Shown here: positions 1 through 7,843 of the stretch, piece by piece | Numbering within the stretch: the stretch's first letter is position 1 | Layout of the letters: each line of letters starts with the position of its first letter | NCBI RefSeq assembly: GCF_037026715.1 | Contig: NZ_JBANCG010000015.1 | Span: forward strand, 10,200-74,199 | DNA: 64,000 nt | Direction of reading: 5' to 3' | From: Breoghania sp037026715 | GTDB taxonomy: Bacteria; Pseudomonadota; Alphaproteobacteria; Rhizobiales; Stappiaceae | Notes under the pieces: generated by a model | Databases searched by the model: none | Told to the model about the DNA's origin: nothing | Seen by the model: the letters and a program-made list of their open reading frames with translations, nothing else | Translations under genes and position numbers: made by a program

Positions 1-1
1 C

Positions 2-922
2 GGCTTTGCCTCGGGCTTCGCCTTCACTCCGGCCCTGATCGGCCTCTTCGCGCTGTCGGAAGTGTTCACGCTGATGGAGCGCATGGCGCGCGACGAGCCC
101 AACATCCAGCCGGTGCGCGGCCGCTGGCCCTCGTGGCAGGACATGCGCGAGAGCCGCGGCGCGCTGATCCGAGGCTCGCTGATCGGCACGCTGATCGGCA
201 TCATCCCGGGCGTCGGCTCCGGCACCGCGTCGTGGATCTCCTACAACGAGGCGCGCCGGTCTTCGCCGACGCCTGAAAAGTTCGGCACCGGCTATGCGCC
301 GGGCATCGCGGCGACCGAGAGCGCCAACAATGCCGTGTGCGCCGCCGCGCTCATTCCGTTGCTGGCGCTCGGCATCCCCGGTGACGTCGTCACCGCCGTC
401 CTCATGGGCGGGCTGATGATCCAGGGTCTTGCGCCCGGACCGATCATGTTCCAGACCAACCCGGACGTGATCGTCGGTATCTTCGGCGGCACCTTTCTCG
501 CCACGATCTTCATGTTCATCTTCGGCATGGCGCTGATCCCTCTCTTCAGCCGCATCCTCGCCGTGCCGCGCCACATCCTGGCCGTGGCGATCATGATCTT
601 CTGCTTCATCGGCTCGTTCGCCATCAACCTGAACCCGGTCGACCTCTACACCATGGTCGGGTTCGGCGTGCTCGGCTGGTTCATGCAGAAGTTCGGCTTC
701 AGCCAAGCGGCGCTGTGCATCGCGATGATCCTCGGCCCCATGCTGGAGGCGAACCTGCGCCGCGGCCTGATGCAGACCCATGACGATCTGTTCGCCTTCG
801 CCTCGGGCCCCCTTACCATCCTGTTCCTCACCCTGACGGTCCTCTCGCTCGGCTGGCCGGTTCTCTCCCGGTTCCTCGCCCGTCGCCGGGAGGCCAAGAC
901 CATGACCCTGGAAACGAAATGA
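2..922 (+). CDS. tctA: TctA-family tripartite tricarboxylate transporter, large permease subunit (C-terminal part)
   Basis: The reading frame is already open at the window edge, so the N-terminus lies outside. The visible 306 residues are strongly hydrophobic with several membrane helices. They carry the TctA-type segment IIPGVGSGTASW followed by a short charged stretch and a GIPGD turn. TctA is the large inner-membrane subunit of TTT transporters, which work with a small TctB subunit and a periplasmic TctC binding protein; those genes would be expected just upstream. The stop overlaps the next start as ATGA, so it is translationally coupled to the DapA-like gene. The substrate is inferred, from the enzymes downstream, to be an organic or sugar acid. 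Confidence 0.93.
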   Translation, partial: GFASGFAFTPALIGLFALSEVFTLMERMARDEPNIQPVRGRWPSWQDMRESRGALIRGSLIGTLIGIIPGVGSGTASWISYNEARRSSPTPEKFGTGYAPGIAATESANNAVCAAALIPLLALGIPGDVVTAVLMGGLMIQGLAPGPIMFQTNPDVIVGIFGGTFLATIFMFIFGMALIPLFSRILAVPRHILAVAIMIFCFIGSFAINLNPVDLYTMVGFGVLGWFMQKFGFSQAALCIAMILGPMLEANLRRGLMQTHDDLFAFASGPLTILFLTLTVLSLGWPVLSRFLARRREAKTMTLETK

Positions 923-1806
923 CCAAGTCCGCCTATGTCGCCCTCGTGACCTGTTTCAACGAAGACGAGACCATCAACTTCGAAGCGACGCGCGCCCAGG
1001 TCCGACGCCAGGTCGCAGCCGGCAACAACATCCTGTGCGCCGGCACCAACGGCGATTTCTCCGCCCTCACCTTCGAGGAGAAGGTGAAGCTCACCGAGGC
1101 CGTCGTCGACGAGGTTTCCGGCAAGGCCAAGGTCATCGTCAACGCCGGCATGCCGGCCACCTTCGAGACGGTGAAGCTCGCCCGGGAGATCGACCGCGTC
1201 GGCGTCGACGGCATCGCCGTGATCACGCCCTTCTTCATCGCCTGCACGCAGGACGGTCTGGAGCGCCACTTCACCACCGTCGCCGATGCGGTGAAGACGC
1301 CGATCTACCTCTATGACATCCCGGCCCGCACGCAGAACCACATCGAGCCGGAAACGGCCCGCCGGCTCGCCGACCACGGCAACATCGCCGGCATCAAGGA
1401 TTCCGGCGGCAAACAGGACACGCTGGAGGCCTACATGGCGATCGGGCGCGAGGTCGAGGGCTTCGACGTCTATTCCGGCCCCGACCACCTCGTCCACTGG
1501 GCGCTGCAGAATGGCGCCGCGGGCCCCATCTCCGGTCTCGGCAACGTGATGCCGGAAGTGCTGGCGCGCATCGTCTCCTGCTTCAATGCCGGCGACGAGG
1601 CGGGTGCGGCCGCTGCGCAGGAAGCCTACACGGCGCTGCGCGTCGATCTCTACGCGCTGGGCTTCCCGCCCGCCATGGTCAAGCGCGCGCTGTGGGTGAT
1701 GGACAATTCCGTCGGCGCCAGCCGTCAGCCCGCCCTGCTGCCGAACCCCGAACAGGACGCGCAGATCCGCGCCATCCTCGTCAAGCACGGGCTCCTTGGC
1801 GCATGA
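919..1806 (+). CDS. DapA/DHDPS-family aldolase or dehydratase
   Basis: This 295-residue protein is a class I (Schiff-base) TIM-barrel enzyme of the dihydrodipicolinate synthase/N-acetylneuraminate lyase family. The family Tyr is visible at about residue 132 (YLYDIP) and the Schiff-base Lys at about 160 (GIKDSGG). The usual GTTGE motif reads GTNGD at 42-46, which argues against a housekeeping DapA. Starts and stops overlap as ATGA with the permease before it and the dehydrogenase after it, so it belongs to the acid catabolic operon. Members of this family in such operons cleave or dehydrate 2-keto-3-deoxy acids; the actual substrate cannot be read from the sequence. Confidence 0.85.
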   Translation: MTKSAYVALVTCFNEDETINFEATRAQVRRQVAAGNNILCAGTNGDFSALTFEEKVKLTEAVVDEVSGKAKVIVNAGMPATFETVKLAREIDRVGVDGIAVITPFFIACTQDGLERHFTTVADAVKTPIYLYDIPARTQNHIEPETARRLADHGNIAGIKDSGGKQDTLEAYMAIGREVEGFDVYSGPDHLVHWALQNGAAGPISGLGNVMPEVLARIVSCFNAGDEAGAAAAQEAYTALRVDLYALGFPPAMVKRALWVMDNSVGASRQPALLPNPEQDAQIRAILVKHGLLGA

Positions 1807-2765
1807 CCACGATCCTCACCACCTCCCCCGGCTTCGGCAAGCACGGCCGCGTGCCGGACCTGATCAAGGAAAAGGGCTGGACGCTCGTCCGTTGCGTCGA
1901 CACGGCCAAGCCCGATGGCGGTACGTCGGAGCACATCGCCGAGGCCGATTTCCTGGTTGTCGGTCTCGTTCCGGTAAAGGCGGAAACGCTTGAGGGCGCG
2001 GCAAAGCTCAAGGGCGTGCTGAAGCACGGCGTCGGCGTCGACAACATCGACATTCCCGCCTGCACCGCGAAAGGCCTGCCGGTCGTAAACACGCCGGGCG
2101 CCAATGCCGATGCAGTCGCCGAACTCAGCCTGGGTCTGATGTTCGCGCTCGCCCGCAACATTCCCGCCGGCCACGCCTCGGTTGTCTCCGGCGGCTGGGA
2201 CCGCAAGGTCGGCACCCAGCTCGGCGGCAAGGTGCTGGGCATCGTCGGTCTCGGTAACATCGGCCGCAAGCTGGCGCTGAAGGCGCGCGGCCTCGGCATG
2301 AAGGTGGTCGCCACCGACCCCTATGCCGACCGCGCGTTCGCCGCCGCGAACAATGTCGAGATCGTCGAGCTGGACGCGCTTCTGAAGGCGTCCGACTACG
2401 TCTCGCTGCATGTCTTCGGCGGGGCGGGCAACGCTGCCCTCATCAATGCGGAAAAGCTCGCGCTGATGAAGCCGACGGCGTGCCTGCTCAACCTGGCGCG
2501 CGGCGAGGTCGTCGATCTCGATGCGGTCGCCGAAGCGCTTTCCGCCGACAGGCTCGGCGGCGTCGCGCTCGATGCCTTCGTCAGCGAGCCGCCGGATGTG
2601 AGCCACCCGGTCTTCGCCCATCCGCGCACGGTGTGCACGCCGCATTCGGGGGCGGATACGAAGGAGTCGGTGGAGAACATGGGGCTGATGGTCATCGAGG
2701 ATATCCAGAGCATTCTCGACGGCAAGACGCCCGGCCGCTGCCTGAACGCCGCCGATCTCGCCTGA
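1803..2765 (+). CDS. D-isomer-specific 2-hydroxyacid dehydrogenase (SerA-like)
   Basis: This is a 320-residue NAD-dependent D-2-hydroxyacid dehydrogenase. The nucleotide-binding motif GLGNIG is at 149-154. The catalytic trio is visible as Arg233 (LARGEVV), Glu262 (SEPP) and His281 (TPHSG). I chose the ATG at 1803 because it overlaps the previous stop as ATGA; an in-frame start further upstream would run deep into the DapA-like gene. There is no ACT domain, so this is probably not the biosynthetic SerA. In this operon it may oxidise a hydroxyacid or reduce a 2-keto acid made by a neighbour. Specificity is inferred only. Confidence 0.88.
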   Translation: MTTILTTSPGFGKHGRVPDLIKEKGWTLVRCVDTAKPDGGTSEHIAEADFLVVGLVPVKAETLEGAAKLKGVLKHGVGVDNIDIPACTAKGLPVVNTPGANADAVAELSLGLMFALARNIPAGHASVVSGGWDRKVGTQLGGKVLGIVGLGNIGRKLALKARGLGMKVVATDPYADRAFAAANNVEIVELDALLKASDYVSLHVFGGAGNAALINAEKLALMKPTACLLNLARGEVVDLDAVAEALSADRLGGVALDAFVSEPPDVSHPVFAHPRTVCTPHSGADTKESVENMGLMVIEDIQSILDGKTPGRCLNAADLA

Positions 2766-2789
2766 CCTGCCGCCCACTGGAGTTGAGAC

Positions 2790-3770
2790 ATGAACGACAA
2801 ACCCATCGTCATCACCATGGGCGATCCCTCTGGCGTCGGCGCCGAGGTGACCGTCAAGGCCATGACGAGCCTTTCGGATGCCGAGCGTGCGCGCTATGCG
2901 GTGATCGGCGACTTCGACACGCTGGAACGTGCCCGCGACGTCTGCGGCCTGACGCTCGCGCTGCATGCCCATGGCGAGGCGGCACCCGCCGGCTCACTGG
3001 CCGTGGTCCATGTGCCGGTCGCCGATCTGCCGGGTCGCTTCGGCGTGCTGTCGCCGGCCTGCGGCGAGGCATCGTTCCGCTATGTCGACACGGCCGTGAA
3101 GATGATCCAGGCCGGCGAGGCGGCCGGCATGGTCACCGCGCCGATCAACAAGGAGGCGCTGAATGCCGCCGGCCATCACTATGACGGCCACACCGGCATG
3201 CTGGCGCACCTGACCGGCTGCAAGAGCTCGTGGATGCTGCTGGCCTCCGATACGCTGAACGTCATCCACGTCTCCACCCATGTCTCTCTGAAGGACGCCA
3301 TCGGCCGGGCGACGCCGGAGCGCGTGCTGGAGACGATCCGCACCGGCTACAACCACTTCCGCCGCATGGGCGTGGAGAACCCGCGCATCGCGGTCGCCGG
3401 CATCAATCCCCATTGCGGCGAGAACGGCCTGTTCGGCCGCGAGGACGACGAGCAGATCGTGCCGGGCATCAAGCAGGCGCAGGCCGAGGGCATCGACGTT
3501 TCCGGCCCGATCCCGGCCGACACGGTCTATCACCGTGCCAACCAGGGTGCGTTCGATCTGGTCGTCGCCCAGTACCATGACCAGGGCCACATCCCGATCA
3601 AGCTGATCGCCTTCGACACGGCGGTGAACGTGTCGCTGGGGCTTCCCATCGACCGTTCCTCGGTCGATCACGGCACGGCCTTCGACATCGCCGGCACCGG
3701 CAAGGCCAACCACACCAACATGCTCTCCGCGCTCTCCTACGCGGGCAAGCTGGCGGCCGGGCGCAGCTGA
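2790..3770 (+). CDS. pdxA2: PdxA2-type 4-phospho-D-threonate/D-erythronate dehydrogenase
   Basis: This 326-residue protein belongs to the PdxA family (NAD-dependent oxidation and decarboxylation of 4-phosphorylated hydroxyacids). It begins with the family motif GDPSGVGAE at 11-19. The three divalent-metal histidines fit His164, His208 (NPHCGE) and His263 (YHDQGHIPIK). PdxA itself makes vitamin B6. The PdxA2 branch oxidises 4-phospho-D-threonate or 4-phospho-D-erythronate to dihydroxyacetone phosphate, and it typically sits beside a DUF1537 kinase, as it does here (5850-4729). That context, with a transporter and a GntR regulator, makes the catabolic role more likely than B6 synthesis. It is the last gene of the operon, 24 bases after the dehydrogenase. 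Confidence 0.85.
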   Translation: MNDKPIVITMGDPSGVGAEVTVKAMTSLSDAERARYAVIGDFDTLERARDVCGLTLALHAHGEAAPAGSLAVVHVPVADLPGRFGVLSPACGEASFRYVDTAVKMIQAGEAAGMVTAPINKEALNAAGHHYDGHTGMLAHLTGCKSSWMLLASDTLNVIHVSTHVSLKDAIGRATPERVLETIRTGYNHFRRMGVENPRIAVAGINPHCGENGLFGREDDEQIVPGIKQAQAEGIDVSGPIPADTVYHRANQGAFDLVVAQYHDQGHIPIKLIAFDTAVNVSLGLPIDRSSVDHGTAFDIAGTGKANHTNMLSALSYAGKLAAGRS

Positions 3771-3786
3771 AGCGATCCTGCCGCCA

Positions 3787-3824
3787 TCATCCCCCGGCTT
3801 CGTCCGGGGGATTCAGCGTTTTTC
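3787..3824 (+). terminator. Rho-independent terminator-like hairpin after the pdxA2 operon
   Basis: A perfect 7-bp stem CCCCCGG/CCGGGGG (3791-3797 and 3804-3810) with a 6-base loop is followed eight bases later by a run of five T (3819-3823). It lies 20 bases after the operon stop. Its sequence also matches half of the palindromic repeat seen at 19796, 27729 and 36991, so a repeat half may serve as terminator here. Confidence 0.55.
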
Positions 3825-3846
3825 GAGCGGAAAACGCGCTGGCGGC

Positions 3847-3979
3847 CCGTCCTTCGAGACGCCCGCTTACGCGGGCTCCTCAGGATGACGTTGTATGCGT
3901 TGATGTATTTCGCCGAGCCAACAACACGATAACGTCATCCTGAGGAGCCGTCGCAAGACGGCGTCTCGAAGGATGGGCC
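3847..3979. repeat. Paired palindromic repeat, family A copy 1
   Basis: Two facing modules share the outer arms CCTTCGAGAC and CTCCTCAGGATGACG, once on each strand, about 30 bases apart. Inside each module is a hairpin. The left one is GCCCGC-ttac-GCGGGC and the right one GCCGTC-gcaa-GACGGC. The same arms recur at 24801, 41161, 49661 and 53575 with different stems. The element fills the gap between two convergent operons. Confidence 0.85.
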
Positions 3980-4013
3980 ACCCGATCAACACCGTCCGCG
4001 ATCCGCTCCCGGC

Positions 4014-4718
4014 CTATTTCATACTGAGATCGATCAGCCCGCCGCCGAAAAGCCGGTCGCGGGAATGCTCCAGATGTGCCTGCATCAGGCGGCTGGCGTC
4101 GTCGGGACGCCGGTCGCGGATCGCGGCGAAGATCGCCGCATGTTCCCCCAGAACCTCCTCCAGGCTCTTGGCACCATCGCGCATCAGGGTCTGGCCGTGC
4201 AGCGTCATGCCGACATTGACGTGATCGCGCAGCGCGCGGAGCGTCGCCTCGAAATACTGGTTGTTTGAGGCCTTCGAGATCGCCAGGTGGAAGTCGAAAT
4301 CGGCATCCTCGCGGTGCTGCTGCGAGCCGGTGGCGTCGCGCAGCAGGTCCAGCGCCTGCTCGATCTCGGCCAGAACGGCCGGATTGTGCCGCTCTGCGGC
4401 GAGGCCCGCCGCCTTGGTCTCCAGATTGAGCCGAAATTCGTAGCAGCGCTGGATATCGGCCAGCGTCTCCACCCGCGCAAAGCCCACCGGCGTCGATTGC
4501 GGAGCCCGCACGTAGTTGCCGGCGCCCTGGCGGGAATAGACAAGCCCTTCCTCGCGCAGCCGCTCCAGCGCCGTGCGCAGCACCGGCCGCGATACGCCGA
4601 ATTCCTGGGAAAGGGTGTTTTCCGGCGGCAGTTTCTGGTTCGCTGGATAGTCGCCGTTGGAAATGCGGCTGAACAACGAATGGTAGACCCGGTCCGCGAG
4701 CGACTTCCGCTGCTTCAT
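4014..4718 (-). CDS. GntR-family (FadR subfamily) transcriptional regulator
   Basis: This 234-residue regulator has an N-terminal winged HTH at about 8-72 with the GntR signature (LPPENTLSQEFGVSR, then LREEGLVYSRQGAGNYV). A mostly helical FCD ligand domain follows at about 95-225. The start at 4718 has a GAGGGA ribosome-binding site. It begins 10 bases after the stop of the DUF1537 kinase on the same strand, so the two are probably co-transcribed. FadR-type regulators usually respond to a small organic acid and repress nearby catabolic genes. It is therefore the likely local control for the kinase and perhaps for the converging permease-to-pdxA2 operon. Confidence 0.9.
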   Translation of the reverse strand: MKQRKSLADRVYHSLFSRISNGDYPANQKLPPENTLSQEFGVSRPVLRTALERLREEGLVYSRQGAGNYVRAPQSTPVGFARVETLADIQRCYEFRLNLETKAAGLAAERHNPAVLAEIEQALDLLRDATGSQQHREDADFDFHLAISKASNNQYFEATLRALRDHVNVGMTLHGQTLMRDGAKSLEEVLGEHAAIFAAIRDRRPDDASRLMQAHLEHSRDRLFGGGLIDLSMK

Positions 4719-4728
4719 TCCCAATCCC

Positions 4729-5850
4729 TCAATGAACAATTTTGGGCGCGTCGCGCCCGGAAACAGTGACGGCCGCCCCATCCGCGCCGGCGAGGTCGGC
4801 CTGCGCAGGCGCGCCGAACAGCCGGACAAGCGTGTCGGCCATGCCGAAACCGCCGGACTTGGTCACGACATCGAGCCCGACGGCCCCGTCAAGGGCCCGG
4901 GAAACCGGGATTCCAGGCAAGGCCTCTCCCTTCAGTTCAAGCAGGCCGACGCCGAGCCGGCGCAGGATCGCGGCCGCGGATTCGCCGCCGCATGCAAAGA
5001 GTGTTGCCGGCTTCAGCGCCCCGACAAGGTCGCAGACACCGCCGGAAAACCTGTTTTCCGCCTCGCGCGGAGCAATCGCATCGTCACCTTGCGCCATCTG
5101 CACGACAACGAGCGGCGCGGCACGGACCTCCGGAACCGCACCGTTCGGTGCAATGACAAGTGCATCCTTATCCAATGCCGCGATCTGTCGCAACGTCACG
5201 GGATCGCGCGAGCCTATTGCGGCCAGAACCGGTTTGGCCAGAACCGGACTTCCGCTTTCCGGCACGCCTTCCCCCGCCTGGCCGCCGATCGCCGGATCGC
5301 CCGCAAGCCGACGCGCGATCGCCTCCGCCAGGCCCGCCGCCCCCACGAACAGCGTGCCCTCAAGATCGTCGGGCAAGGCCTCGTCGAAATCGGCATCCGT
5401 CCGGATATCGGGGATCTCCGCCGGCCGGTTCAGCGCGGTGGCCACATCGATGGGCGCGTCGACGCCCGTTCCGGTGACGGCGCCATCCACCACGAGGCGT
5501 CCGAGCCGGGGAATGGCGGGCGCGGCCAGCACCGGCCGCGGCATGCTGGCGCTCAGCGTATCGACCTCAGCCGCCACCGGTCCCTTCAGGCGGCTGTCCA
5601 CCTTCTTCATCACGATCCCGGAAAACCGGCCGACGACGTCGCAGACGCGGGAAACCGCCGCGCTCGCCGCCTCCTCGGACATCTCGCGCGAGCCGGTGGA
5701 AACCGCGACCACATCTGGCGCGGCCGCCAGCGCATCGGGCAGTCGCGACGTGTCGAGCGCGACGACGACGCGCAGGCCCCGCTCGGCGAATGCGACCGAG
5801 CTGTCGAGCGCGCCCGTCAGGTCGTCGGCGATGATGAGTACCCGTGCCAT
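4729..5850 (-). CDS. Four-carbon acid sugar kinase family protein (DUF1537)
   Basis: This 373-residue protein matches the DUF1537 kinases that phosphorylate threonate, erythronate and related acids at O4. The N-terminal ADDLTGALDSS motif at 9-19, a KKVDSRLKGP segment near 100, a CGGESAAAIL segment and a TKSGGFG nucleotide-binding segment near the C-terminus are all visible. It is shorter than the usual 400-430 residues, mainly between the two domains. The start at 5850 is the Met just before RVLIIADD; an earlier in-frame Met would add a low-complexity extension without homology. Together with PdxA2 it would give acid to 4-phosphate to DHAP plus CO2. Confidence 0.88.
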   Translation of the reverse strand: MARVLIIADDLTGALDSSVAFAERGLRVVVALDTSRLPDALAAAPDVVAVSTGSREMSEEAASAAVSRVCDVVGRFSGIVMKKVDSRLKGPVAAEVDTLSASMPRPVLAAPAIPRLGRLVVDGAVTGTGVDAPIDVATALNRPAEIPDIRTDADFDEALPDDLEGTLFVGAAGLAEAIARRLAGDPAIGGQAGEGVPESGSPVLAKPVLAAIGSRDPVTLRQIAALDKDALVIAPNGAVPEVRAAPLVVVQMAQGDDAIAPREAENRFSGGVCDLVGALKPATLFACGGESAAAILRRLGVGLLELKGEALPGIPVSRALDGAVGLDVVTKSGGFGMADTLVRLFGAPAQADLAGADGAAVTVSGRDAPKIVH

Positions 5851-5963
5851 TCCCGTGCCGTCTCCCCGCCGTCGCCGTGGCGGCACGGGGGAGCGTGCCG
5901 CATCCAGCGTCGGATGTTTGTAAACTTGTATTTTCATTCCGGGATGTTGGCAAGGACGGGCGC

Positions 5964-5978
5964 AGCTTGAACCAAGCT
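5964..5978. promoter_or_regulatory. Candidate operator for the GntR regulator
   Basis: AGCTTG-aac-CAAGCT is a perfect 6-bp inverted repeat with a 3-base centre, 114 bases before the kinase start. FadR-subfamily regulators bind short palindromes of about this size. No second copy was noticed in front of the other operon, whose promoter lies outside the window. Confidence 0.3.
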
Positions 5979-6197
5979 GATGTATAAACGTAATTTTCCG
6001 GATAGCGCTCCCGTTACGGAAAGCGCGCGCCCGGTGAAATCGGGGGAACAGATTCTGACAAGAATGGACAATTGCGCGGTCGCCGATCGGGGCCGACATG
6101 TCAGGCCGTCGGGATACGCGCCGGGACCGGCATCAGGGCGGGCGCCGGCAGAGGTCGGCGCCCGGGGGCTTTTGGTCGCGCGCACGGGCGGACTTTG

Positions 6198-6222
6198 AGC
6201 GGGGAGGCGGTTCGCCCCCGCT
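6198..6222 (-). terminator. Possible terminator hairpin behind the RTX-like gene
   Basis: A perfect 7-bp stem AGCGGGG/CCCCGCT lies 10 bases beyond the stop of the RTX-like gene. No T-run follows on the minus strand, so its role as a terminator is uncertain. Confidence 0.28.
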
Positions 6223-6231
6223 TTGAGCGCG

Positions 6232-7239
6232 TCAGCCGATCAGATCATCGCCCGCCGCAACGGCGAGGGACGTTCCGTTGGAAAAGGCCAGACGCACCTG
6301 CGCGCCCGGCCCGTTCTCCACGGTGATCTTTTCGTCGGAGCCGTCGAAGGTGATCGTCGCGGTATCGCCGTCATAGGCGACGTGGGTGCTTTCCGGCTCG
6401 ATGCCCGCGCCAAATTTCAGCGTCACCTTGCCTTCGGCCCTGATCGTGTCGTTGCCGTCGCCCGCGGCGTAGTTCACGATACCGGAACTGATGGTGATGC
6501 TGTCATCGCCGGTGCCGCCGGTCACCTCGCTGTCTTCGCGAACGGAAATGCGATCGTCGCCCGCTCCGCCGTCGACCGTGCTGCCGGTCCACGCGGCGAT
6601 CACGTCATCGCCCTCGCCGCCATCCACCACGCTGTTCGACCATACCGAGATGTCGTCATTGCCGTCGCCGCCGAAGACGAGGCTGTTGGACCAGGCCGAG
6701 AGGTAATCGTCGCCCGACCCGCCATCGACCCAGCTGTCGGACCAGGCGTCGATGCGGTCATCGCCCTCGCCTCCGGACAGCCGGCCCTGTGTCCACGAGA
6801 CCAGCGTATCGTTGCCCTCGCCGCCATCCACCGAGGAGCCGGACCAGGCATAGACCGTATCGTCTCCTTTCCCGGCACTCACCGCCGCGTTGCTGCCGAC
6901 GGCGATATGGTCCGCCTCGTCGGTGCCGATCACCTGCGCTCCGTCGATGCCGTTGACGAAATCGTGCCCCTCGCCGGTGAAGAAGCCGCGTTCCTGAAGC
7001 TGCAGCAGGAAATTGCGAAACGTCTCAGAAAACTGGCTGGAGGGCGCGACGAGAGGGGATGTTCCGCTCTCCTCCTGCGAGGTCTCCGAGCTGTCCGCGG
7101 AAGCCGTTCCCGCGTTCGTGCCGGCGGACTGGCTCTCCTCGCTGTCAAGCGGGTCCTGCCAGGTGATCTCGCTCGCGCGCGGGGAATGGAAACTCAAGGG
7201 CATGAGCGAGGGAAGGCGGTGAAGATCGGCGATGTTCAT
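6232..7239 (-). CDS. RTX/hemolysin-type calcium-binding repeat protein
   Basis: This 335-residue protein is acidic and has no N-terminal signal peptide. Residues 122-240 form seven tandem 17-residue repeats, each starting GGxGDD or GGxGND and most with Trp-Ser or Trp-Thr in the middle (for example GGSGDDYLSAWSNSLVF). A degenerate eighth repeat follows. GGxGxD turns bind calcium in beta-roll proteins exported by type I systems through an uncleaved C-terminal signal. Residues 30-70 are Ser/Glu/Thr rich. The start at 7239 was preferred because the upstream extension lacks any domain. No ABC/MFP/TolC export genes lie nearby. Function unknown; a secreted or surface adhesive role is inferred. Confidence 0.8.
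   Translation of the reverse strand: MNIADLHRLPSLMPLSFHSPRASEITWQDPLDSEESQSAGTNAGTASADSSETSQEESGTSPLVAPSSQFSETFRNFLLQLQERGFFTGEGHDFVNGIDGAQVIGTDEADHIAVGSNAAVSAGKGDDTVYAWSGSSVDGGEGNDTLVSWTQGRLSGGEGDDRIDAWSDSWVDGGSGDDYLSAWSNSLVFGGDGNDDISVWSNSVVDGGEGDDVIAAWTGSTVDGGAGDDRISVREDSEVTGGTGDDSITISSGIVNYAAGDGNDTIRAEGKVTLKFGAGIEPESTHVAYDGDTATITFDGSDEKITVENGPGAQVRLAFSNGTSLAVAAGDDLIG
6520..6876 (-). repeat. Seven in-frame 51-bp tandem repeats in the RTX-like gene
   Basis: Residues 122-240 of the RTX-like protein repeat every 17 residues, which is 51 bases. The glycine-aspartate turn and the Trp position are conserved, while the remaining residues differ. The period differs from the usual 9 or 18. Confidence 0.75.
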
Positions 7240-7843
7240 CGTATCAGGCTCCGACTCGAACGTATCGCTGGCGCTTTGCAGGAACCGGGCCACAGAAGGA
7301 AGGCGGCTATACCATTGGAAAGGAATAGCAAAATGCCATCGCGCCGCGCGCGGGGTCGGGCCGGGCGCTTCTTGCGGCAAATTCTGCCGGTCCGTCCCGT
7401 AAAAATTACCTAGAGCGCGGTCGGGCTACCGCGCGGCGAGGCAGGCGTCAGCGTCCGCCTCCATGCCGGCGTGCCCCGGTCACTCGGGCTGCATGGACAT
7501 GCGCGTGCGGTCTGATTGACGCGAAGCCGTCCGGCTGATTGCGGCCAGACCGCCTCGCGTGCCAATTCCGACATCGCAGACCCCGGGATCCTTTCCCGAA
7601 AGCGGCGGTTCCGGAACCGCACCGTCGAAGTCTGTGCGGAACAAATCCGTGTCCTCTTGGGGCTGCGCCACTGGGGCATTCCCGTGAGACAACACCAATC
7701 AATTGAAACAAATGGCTTAAATCCAGCAGCGTGCGTTCCGATTGAATATCTTTGGAAGGATCGATGTGACCCTTTTTATTGACGGTGATGGAGGGTATCC
7801 AGACACGATGTAAACGACCTGAACTGTCTCGCCTGGAAAACGC
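7240..7843. other. Intergenic region between the RTX-like gene and the LuxR regulator
   Basis: About 600 bases without a supported gene; the open frames here have no recognisable content. It must hold the divergent promoters of the RTX-like gene and the LuxR-type regulator. The part nearest the regulator (about 7680-7800) is A/T-rich for this genome. No clear palindrome or promoter pair could be assigned. Confidence 0.5.

Larger units (their letters stand above)
5851..6231. other. Intergenic region upstream of the kinase
   Basis: About 380 bases without a credible gene. It holds the promoter region of the kinase-gntR pair, a 15-base inverted repeat (5964-5978), a second short inverted repeat TTTCCG/CGGAAA (5995-6022), and a GC-rich hairpin behind the RTX-like gene. 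The part from 5920 to 6010 is clearly richer in A and T than its surroundings, as expected of a promoter. Confidence 0.5.

Noticed and set aside
1035..1316. Plus-strand Arg-rich frames inside the DapA-like gene
   Set aside because: They lie in the +1 frame of a well-supported enzyme and are typical of GC-rich coding sequence.
7410..7782. Small genes in the gap before the LuxR-type regulator
   Set aside because: The open frames on both strands have no ribosome-binding site of note, no domain and a biased composition, so none could be supported.
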